Source: Blasia pusilla (Eukaryota > Marchantiophyta > Marchantiopsida > Blasiales). Taken from it: a stretch of 64,000 bases of DNA. Location: positions 50,158,001 to 50,222,000 of the forward strand of contig CM114272.1 of the NCBI GenBank assembly GCA_050084515.1. The letters are read 5' to 3'. Both the position numbers and the translations under genes were made by a program. The notes beneath the pieces are model-generated. The model saw only the letters and a list, made by a program, of their open reading frames with translations. It was not told the DNA's origin and did no database searches. Positions 58,787 to 64,000 of this stretch are shown one piece after another (position 1 is the first letter of the stretch; each line of letters starts with the position of its first letter).

Positions 58787-59791
58787 TGTCGCGCCCCTAC
58801 TCTCCTTGATTGTCAATCTTTAGTATTGCGGAAGCGTACGTTCAGTAGGTCACGATCTCATCACCGATCTGCACCCAAACACGCACTCTCGTTAGTCGGC
58901 TCTGGGCCAACCAGCGTTCCAACCCACCGAGTTCTCAACTCGGCGTCTCATCAAGCTCAACCTTCCTTAGTTCCTAGTTTCCAAAACACGGCAAGTCCTT
59001 CAAGACTTGGAACAAACTTCTTGGTTAGTCCAGGGATCTGAAACGGCACTTGCGCGCCTAGCGATCCCAACTGTTCAACTGACCTCGTGTGAGTTCCAAA
59101 CCGAGACCCAAGTAATTGAGTCGCGGGGTGAAATCCAAGAGGGATGTCTAAAATCACCTCAATAGACTTGGTGCAGGTTTTCCAACCCAACTCCCAAACT
59201 CGCGTTCCGTTCCATGCCCTTGAGCCGCCCCGCGGCGCCCAAAGTGGGGTTCGGGTTCCAAGCATTCTCAAAGACCTTCCCCCTTACTAGTACTTCCGGG
59301 GTTCTCCAATAACCCCCCCCCCCTTGGAAAAGGAGGGTCGGGCCCTTCATTGTGGCCCTCAGCCCGACTCTACTACAGTTGTTTCCGGGTTGTTTCTCAG
59401 CCGCTGCTAAAGCGTTTGCAAAGATCTTTAGTGCGTTTGAACCGGTTTTTTCATAAGCTTTCTAACGCACCCTTATTTAATCCAAACGCATCTTGGCGCT
59501 AAAAGTTATGGCCATAAATACAGTCAGAAACTCTCAAACGCTAGTGGCGTTCCAAATCCGGATTCTTCCTTTTGGCAACCCATTTTCTAGACTCGACTTC
59601 TTTCAAGTCTCAATCCGCGTTTGGTCCAGGTTTCTCGGTCGCGACCACAACATCTGAAACGCGACCCCTCACTCGCGTCTCGTCTCTTGTCTCCTCTTTG
59701 AGACTACTCCAACGTGCAAACCATCTTAGCGTGAGCCCGCTAATGTTCCGATGTTCCGCTTGGCACTCGTTTGGTCATGAAGGTCGTGATA
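58787..59791 (-). mobile_element. solo LTR B (1,005 bp), inverted relative to LTR A
   Basis: It is the reverse complement of solo LTR A along its length. On the plus strand it begins TGTCGCGCCCCTACTCTCC and ends GGTCGTGATA, the terminal CA having decayed to TA. Instead of a 5-bp target duplication it is flanked by an approximately 105-bp direct repeat of host (Helitron) sequence. A C-homopolymer near 59,311 is expanded relative to LTR A. It interrupts the Helitron helicase between Walker A and Walker B. Confidence 0.88.
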
Positions 59792-59792
59792 G

Positions 59793-59896
59793 TCCAATTC
59801 TATCAATACATAAAATTTCAGAGTTTGAATTATTGCAAATTTTTAGTACTTCCCTATGTCATTTGTGGTTTATCAATCAATAGTGACAAACATGCT
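59793..59896 (+). repeat. right copy of ~105-bp duplication flanking solo LTR B
   Basis: It matches 58,683-58,786 with small differences such as CATAGTTCC versus CAGAGTTTG. The Helitron helicase sequence continues from here. Confidence 0.9.
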
Positions 59897-60386
59897 TAAT
59901 TCGTGATGCGATGCTTAATTATCATATGGAACAAAGCATCTATGACTCATCTTCATGCATTCAAGGTTTTGAATCGCACTTTACAAAATATTATGGCAAC
60001 GATCTCTGATGATCTAAGAAAAATACTATATGGTGGAAAACTCATGATATTTGGTCGTGACTTTCGTCAAGTTTTTTCTGTTGTTCATCATGGGGATCGG
60101 TCGCAAATCGTCCAAGCCACTATAAATAGATAATCTTTTTGGTCTAATGTAAAGGTCATGAAGTTGATAACAAATATGCGAGTTCAAAGGTTGGAAGGTC
60201 ATTTGCGTATTGAACAACAGACTTTTGTTGATTGGTTATTGGAAGTGGGAGAGGTTTGTGTACCTTTGCATCCTCATTTGGGAGAAGACTTTATACAATT
60301 ACCATCTTGAATTGTCACTCTTAGTAATAAGATATCCATTTTTTTATTTGATCTATGACTTTCTCCTAGCCAATTCTATGACATTG

Positions 60387-60425
<39 letters not shown>

Positions 60426-60960
60426 TCTCTTATTTGAACTTTTTTTTTGGAAGTTTGGATAGAAATATTACTTCTTCTCACCAATTCACTACACATTATG
60501 TACATGAGTATATTTACCTCAAGGTTGATTCTATTCTCAATGAGGGAATGAGTCATATTCATATTATTGAATTTTTTAATACACGTTTGCCTTCTGGATT
60601 ACCTTAGCATCGTTTTTGTTTGAAGATTGGTGCACCAATCATGCTCTTACGAAATATGAATGGCTCACATGGACAAGAAAACAGGACTAGATTGATGATT
60701 TTTAGATTAATGCAACATTGCATAAATGTTAAAATTATCATAGGGAAGAATATTCGAGATCGAGTTTTTTATTCCATGCATCCCATTGATTGCATGTGAC
60801 TCTGGTTTTCCATTTGATTTACGTAGGTTTCAATTCCCTATTCCGTCAGCTTTTGTTATGACAATTAATAAGTCTCAAGGTCAAACTTTGCAAAAGATTG
60901 GCATTTACTTGCCTATTCCTATATTTTCTCATTATTAATTGTATGCAATATGATCTAGAT
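59897..60960 (+). pseudogene. Helitron helicase second half, disabled
   Basis: Walker B is altered: LIIWNKASMTHLHAF (about 59,905-59,950) where IIWDEA is expected. Then come LRKILYGGKLMIFGRDFRQV, VVHHGDRSQIVQATINR and VKVMKLITNMRVQRLEGH (60,010-60,200). After an AT-rich interruption follow FFNTRLPSGLP, LKIGAPIMLLRNMNGSHGQE (60,615-60,680) and the C-terminal helicase motif MTINKSQGQTLQKIGIYLP (about 60,858-60,914). Order and wording match the PIF1-like half of Helitron proteins. Loss of Walker B acids and many stops abolish function. Confidence 0.88.
60391..60423 (+). repeat. (TA)n microsatellite
   Basis: About 16 TA units lie in the AT-rich break between two helicase segments. Poly-Ile/Tyr ORFs here are artefacts. 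Confidence 0.95.
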
Positions 60961-61184
60961 TCTAGAGTAGGGAAGAGAAGTTTCATCCATATTACCATAG
61001 GAAGTGATGAAGATTCAAATAAAGAAGGTGATTATACATTAAATGTAATGTATAAAGAAATACTTGAATGAAATAAAATTTGTAGAGATCCCGCCATATG
61101 ACGCATTTAGGATAAAAATTCATGTTCATGATTTATATGTTAATAATTGTAAGCAACTTACCACAAACAAAACCCTTGATTTAT

Positions 61185-61213
61185 CCTGTGCATTGCACGA
61201 ACACCTTATTAGT
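61185..61213 (+). promoter_or_regulatory. Helitron 3' hairpin and terminus (decayed)
   Basis: CTGTGCATTGCACGA can form a short stem. It is followed by ACACCTTATTAGT, comparable to GCACCACCTAGT at 24,346-24,357, so CTAG has become TTAG. Position after the helicase end and similarity to the intact terminus support the call. Confidence 0.55.
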
Positions 61214-61286
61214 ATTAATAATTACGACCTATATAAGAACTCATTGTTTTTTTCCTTTGTAGAACTGTTCTGCTTCTATACGATGA

Positions 61287-62102
61287 TGTCATACACATCG
61301 CTACACAACCCACATCGCTGGTCACATCTACACACCACATAACACCGATCTTCCCCAACATACGGGTAGATCCACACATAAATGAACCATACTCACGCAT
61401 ATACATTGGGATCCCACAACAAAATCAAGAGTAGTAAAAACGGCTCACCTCGCCTAAAACTCCACTCATGAATCTACATCGGCATATCGAACCACATCCA
61501 CCCTCAGTTATGAGGGAATCCGGACATTAGCACCCTAACTCCTACACATCCACACACGTCTATGCAAGAGAGGCGCTCCTAAGGCTCAACATGAGAAATA
61601 TGGCTTGAGAAAGCCATCTCTCTCACTCTTATACCCTTAGGAAGAGCCAAAAAGCTCTTCCCCCAAAAAGAGCCCTACCAACGGTAATCTGCATGCACAG
61701 GTTACCAGGTGATCGTTGACCTGGTCAATGGGTTACCTGACGGACTAAAACCAAAATAAGTAAATCACCATAAACGAAGTTCCCGACACAACGGACATGT
61801 TGCCCTTCTCATCCGACATCTCGGGACGAAGTTACACCCAAACTCTCTATGTCGTTGACACGATAGAACTCTACCTACGTCAAAATAAGATGTGATAGCT
61901 GTCGTGCGCATACATATCACTACACAACCCACATTGTTGGTAACATCTACACACCACACAACACCGATCTTCCCCAACATACGGGTAGATCCACATATAA
62001 ATGAAACATATTCCCGCATATACACTAGGACCCCACAACCGCCCCCCTAGCTGGCACTTGGGTCCCCCCAACTCCAGATAGCACACACATATGTACCTGA
62101 CA
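61287..62102 (-). mobile_element. 816-bp LTR unit (R, second-type body, R) of gypsy copy 4
   Basis: On the plus strand it begins TGTCATACACATCGCTACAC and ends GTACCTGACA. Two R modules (61,287 to about 61,430, and 61,900-62,102) share about 140 bp, including CCCCAACATACGGGTAGATC, at an offset of about 610 bp. The body between them matches 33,013-33,506 and contains a minus-strand TATA-like GGTATAAGAG near 61,635. Its inner edge abuts the methyltransferase motif I region of copy 4, so all downstream polyprotein sequence is missing. No target duplication is evident. Confidence 0.65.
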
Positions 62103-62109
62103 AGATATC

Positions 62110-62215
62110 CTATCCTATACACATCTAGCACCATCGGTGCCGCCATCCCGCAACACTGCCATATTGCAGCAACCTGCCGTGTTGATCCCTCCAAAGAGAT
62201 CTAACACTCTCGTAC
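62110..62215 (-). pseudogene. C5 methyltransferase motif I fragment, copy 4
   Basis: The minus strand reads LEQGTRVLDLFGGINT (motif I at 62,181-62,201), an exact match to the core in copy 1. After a one-base shift come QVAAIWQCCGMAAPMVLDVY, comparable to LAVVLHTKVHVHHYLYV. The rest of the domain is deleted. It is a third independent witness that the methyltransferase follows the protease in this family. Confidence 0.75.
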
Positions 62216-62579
62216 CCTGCTCCAACATAGGCAAAGCTCCATGCCTACCTCACGAGCTCATCTGCACTCCACGCATCTCAACGCTCATCCCCAATAACAA
62301 TAAAGCAACTCTGCACCATGGGAAGAGACACCCATCATGGTATGTCTTTCCGTGGGACTATCCGCTAGGGGAATGTCCTCCGTATGTGTGCTCCTCTCCC
62401 CGAACCCTCCTGATCAGCGAACACCACTTGTGAATACTCTCAACGTGGTCACCGTATCCCCACGTGGTCCACCACCACTACTCCCTGCAAACTACACCCG
62501 TAGATGGCTCACCCCTCCATCACCTGATAGCCACCCTCGCAGATAAGAAACTATCTCCTCCCTAAAAATCCACAATGAA

Positions 62580-62960
62580 ACCTAGAGGGTACAACACCAT
62601 ACTCCCTACCAACACTTCTTATGACTCTCCCGGTGTCGTAATCGCTCGAGTGCGCACCATCGCACTATCCAACTCATGCTCTGGCTGAAGTCTAACCACC
62701 AACTCCTATCGAGTCATGAACTGTGTGAGTGATACGCCCCTAATTGAGGTCTATATCTGAAAGGGACAACGCTCGATGTTGCCTTTCCGTAATCCCAATG
62801 CCAAACATGTCGCCTTTCTTAACATCAAGGGTTGCGCTTTTGAATCAAGTAGGATGCATTGTGGGTGGTACACCGTACCTGTGGGACTAACCAAGCAAAA
62901 CACTCGTGCTCAGTTATCCAAAAACACCACACTTGGTGTGATCATGGCTCGCTCTATGGC
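62580..62960 (-). pseudogene. aspartic protease remnant, copy 4
   Basis: On the minus strand ILLDSKAQPLMLRKATCLAL matches the retropepsin active-site block of copies 1 and 2, with Lys for Gly. It continues with NIERCPFQI, SLTQFMTR and VLVGSMVLYPLGFIVDF, collinear with copy 1. The Gly loss and stops inactivate it. Confidence 0.7.
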
Positions 62961-62963
62961 CGA

Positions 62964-64000
62964 TCAAGCTAGCATATCTACGAACTTTGCCGCCGCCGTA
63001 TGCCATGAGTGGGTGGGGGATGTCTCAAGCTCTTGCTCCGAGGGCAAGTCCACCAACTCCTCAACTACCTTTGAATGAGAGGCAGTCGCCTCTCCATGCT
63101 CACACAACGTGGCGGCGAGCCGTAACACCTCCGTTGGTCCAACTCCCAATGTCGCCAACTCCATGGCGGAAAACAACGGAGTCTGGCTCACCCTAGTGGC
63201 CACCTCCAACAACATGGTCGACATGGGCTCCTCCCGAGCTGGCATAGGAGTCATCTCTCCAACTCCTCGTGACGTCAATGCACCTTTCCCACCTATGGGT
63301 ACTACCGGTCGTTGAGGCACCATCGACAATGTATGCAATGCCTCTAACAACGTGAATGACTGGGAAATCTTGGCCTGCCGCCCATCGATCCCCTCCTATG
63401 GGTCAATCTCAACCCCACCTCTCGATGGCCCGGTTACTCTCGCAGCACTCCAAGTCACCACCGTAGCAGCCTCAACCTAAGCCACACTACACATAAATCC
63501 CATCCTCACAAAATCCTCACCAGCATCGTGGTATGATGTGGAGGTTGGCGCCACACAAGCTACTCTCAGCTCTGGGCCTGCCCGTAGCTACATCATCATC
63601 ATGGCAGCAATCCTCTGCTCCAACTGATCGATGCGCATAAGGAGCGCTGCATTGGGTGCACGTCCTCCATCTCCCGTGATTGGTGATGGCACTCTACCAG
63701 GATCATCTACCACTCAATCTCCACCAACTCTCTTGCCCCCAAGTCCTCTGCCTACCTCAGGACGTACCTCCCAAAGAAGATCATAACACCTATCTCGTGG
63801 TACAGGTGCATGGTGGGGCATCTATGGGTCTACTCCTACTCGTCGACCCGTCGAATCCCGTGAAAAACCGGTGGTCACCACCTACTCCTCACTCATGTTG
63901 AGCTCTATCCGCTCAGAAAACTCGAAGACCACTTTCAATGTGGGCTTTTCCGTGTGAAGAAATATCGCATCCCGAACCCTCCTCCATAGCTCCTCATCTA
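62964..64000 (-). pseudogene. gag: gag C-terminal region, copy 4 (partial at window edge)
   Basis: Minus-strand reading starts DEELWRRVRDAIFLHTEKPT, aligning with the LDRTLRTRVGVLL region of copy 1. It continues with MRIDQLEQRIAAMMMM (a coiled-coil-like segment, compare QKQQLQQQITIM in copy 2), VEAATVVTWSAARVTGPSRG and a 128-aa open frame (62,964-63,350) beginning MLEALHTLSMVPQRPVVPIG. Stops are few, so this copy is younger or less decayed than copy 3. The true start is outside the window. Confidence 0.7.

Larger units (their letters stand above)
52631..61213 (+). mobile_element. decayed autonomous Helitron carrying two solo LTRs
   Basis: Helitrons transpose by rolling circle using a fused HUH endonuclease (Rep) and PIF1-type helicase. 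Rep and helicase blocks are collinear on the plus strand from about 54,100 to 60,950, split by LTR insertions at 55,922-56,916 and 58,787-59,791. The 3' end is placed at about 61,212, where a hairpin (TGTGCATTGCACG) is followed by TTAG, a decayed CTAG, before T. It resembles the intact Helitron end at 24,325-24,356. The 5' TC end was not found, so the left boundary is only the first ORF of the region. Stops in all parts make it inactive. Confidence 0.8.
62103..64000 (-). mobile_element. gypsy copy 4 (gag end, protease, methyltransferase motif I), minus strand, runs off window
   Basis: The minus-strand order from the window edge is gag C-terminal part (64,000 to about 62,960), protease (about 62,960-62,580), linker, and methyltransferase motif I at 62,181-62,201. 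It then joins the LTR unit at 62,102. The gag and protease alignments to copies 1 and 2 are clear. RT, RNase H, integrase and PHD are deleted. The 5' part lies beyond 64,000. Confidence 0.8.

Noticed and set aside
55917-59791. The two inverted 1-kb repeats as terminal inverted repeats of a single DNA transposon
   Set aside because: Each copy has its own TG...CA-type ends, copy A has a private 5-bp target duplication, and Helitron coding sequence continues between and outside them. They are two solo LTRs.
60353-60562. Ile-Tyr repeat ORFs on both strands
   Set aside because: Produced by the TA microsatellite at 60,391-60,423.

Overview
This window looks like repeat-rich intergenic DNA from a large plant nuclear genome. 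No ribosome-binding sites, operons or tightly packed genes are visible. Nearly every recognisable coding stretch is a decayed plant-type transposable element: Ty3/gypsy, Ty1/copia, Helitron, PIF/Harbinger, MITEs and a probable LINE tail. The gypsy and LINE protein style suggests a non-flowering streptophyte (moss, lycophyte or fern grade), but that is an impression I cannot prove here. No intact host gene could be named.

The main discovery is an unusual Ty3/gypsy family present in four decayed copies: 1.1-11.6 kb (+), 27.4-33.5 kb (+), 43.0-46.7 kb (-) and 61.3-64.0 kb (-, leaving the window). Combined, the copies give the order gag (two CCHC knuckles) - aspartic protease - C5 cytosine DNA methyltransferase - reverse transcriptase - RNase H - integrase - PHD finger. 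Methyltransferase motifs are readable in three copies (I, IV, VI and X in copy 1; I, VI and X in copy 3; I in copy 4). The PHD finger is readable in two copies. A retroelement with both a DNA methyltransferase between protease and RT and a histone-reader-type finger after integrase is the best candidate for an undescribed system in this window.

Layout. 0-1.1 kb: unassigned AT-rich DNA. 1.1-11.6 kb: gypsy copy 1, whose methyltransferase is split by a 1.25-kb LTR-like insert and by a 641-bp solo LTR with a GATG target duplication. 11.6-12.1 kb: antisense gypsy protease piece and LTR scrap. 13.4-16.2 kb: minus-strand hypothetical ORF and a dead HARBI1-like nuclease. 16.5-17.0 kb: probable LINE tail. 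17.9-22.4 kb: two copia wrecks in opposite orientation. 24.0-24.4 kb: a 217-bp TTA-flanked MITE and a Helitron 3' end. 27.4-33.5 kb: gypsy copy 2, deleted from protease straight to PHD. 35.3-36.3 kb: an inverted-repeat-bounded segment with a 274-bp tandem duplication. 38.8-39.15 kb: GC-rich MITE. 39.2-42.2 kb: GC-richer, repeat-poor DNA, the most gene-like space. 43.0-46.7 kb: gypsy copy 3. 47-52.6 kb: unrecognised ORFs. About 52.6-61.2 kb: decayed autonomous Helitron (Rep with HUH motif plus helicase), interrupted by two solo LTRs of one family in opposite orientation. 61.3-64 kb: gypsy copy 4.

Nothing here is likely to make a functional transposon protein. Premature stops are frequent, and many match C-to-T change at CAG, CGA and TGG codons, as expected of heavily methylated, long-silenced DNA.
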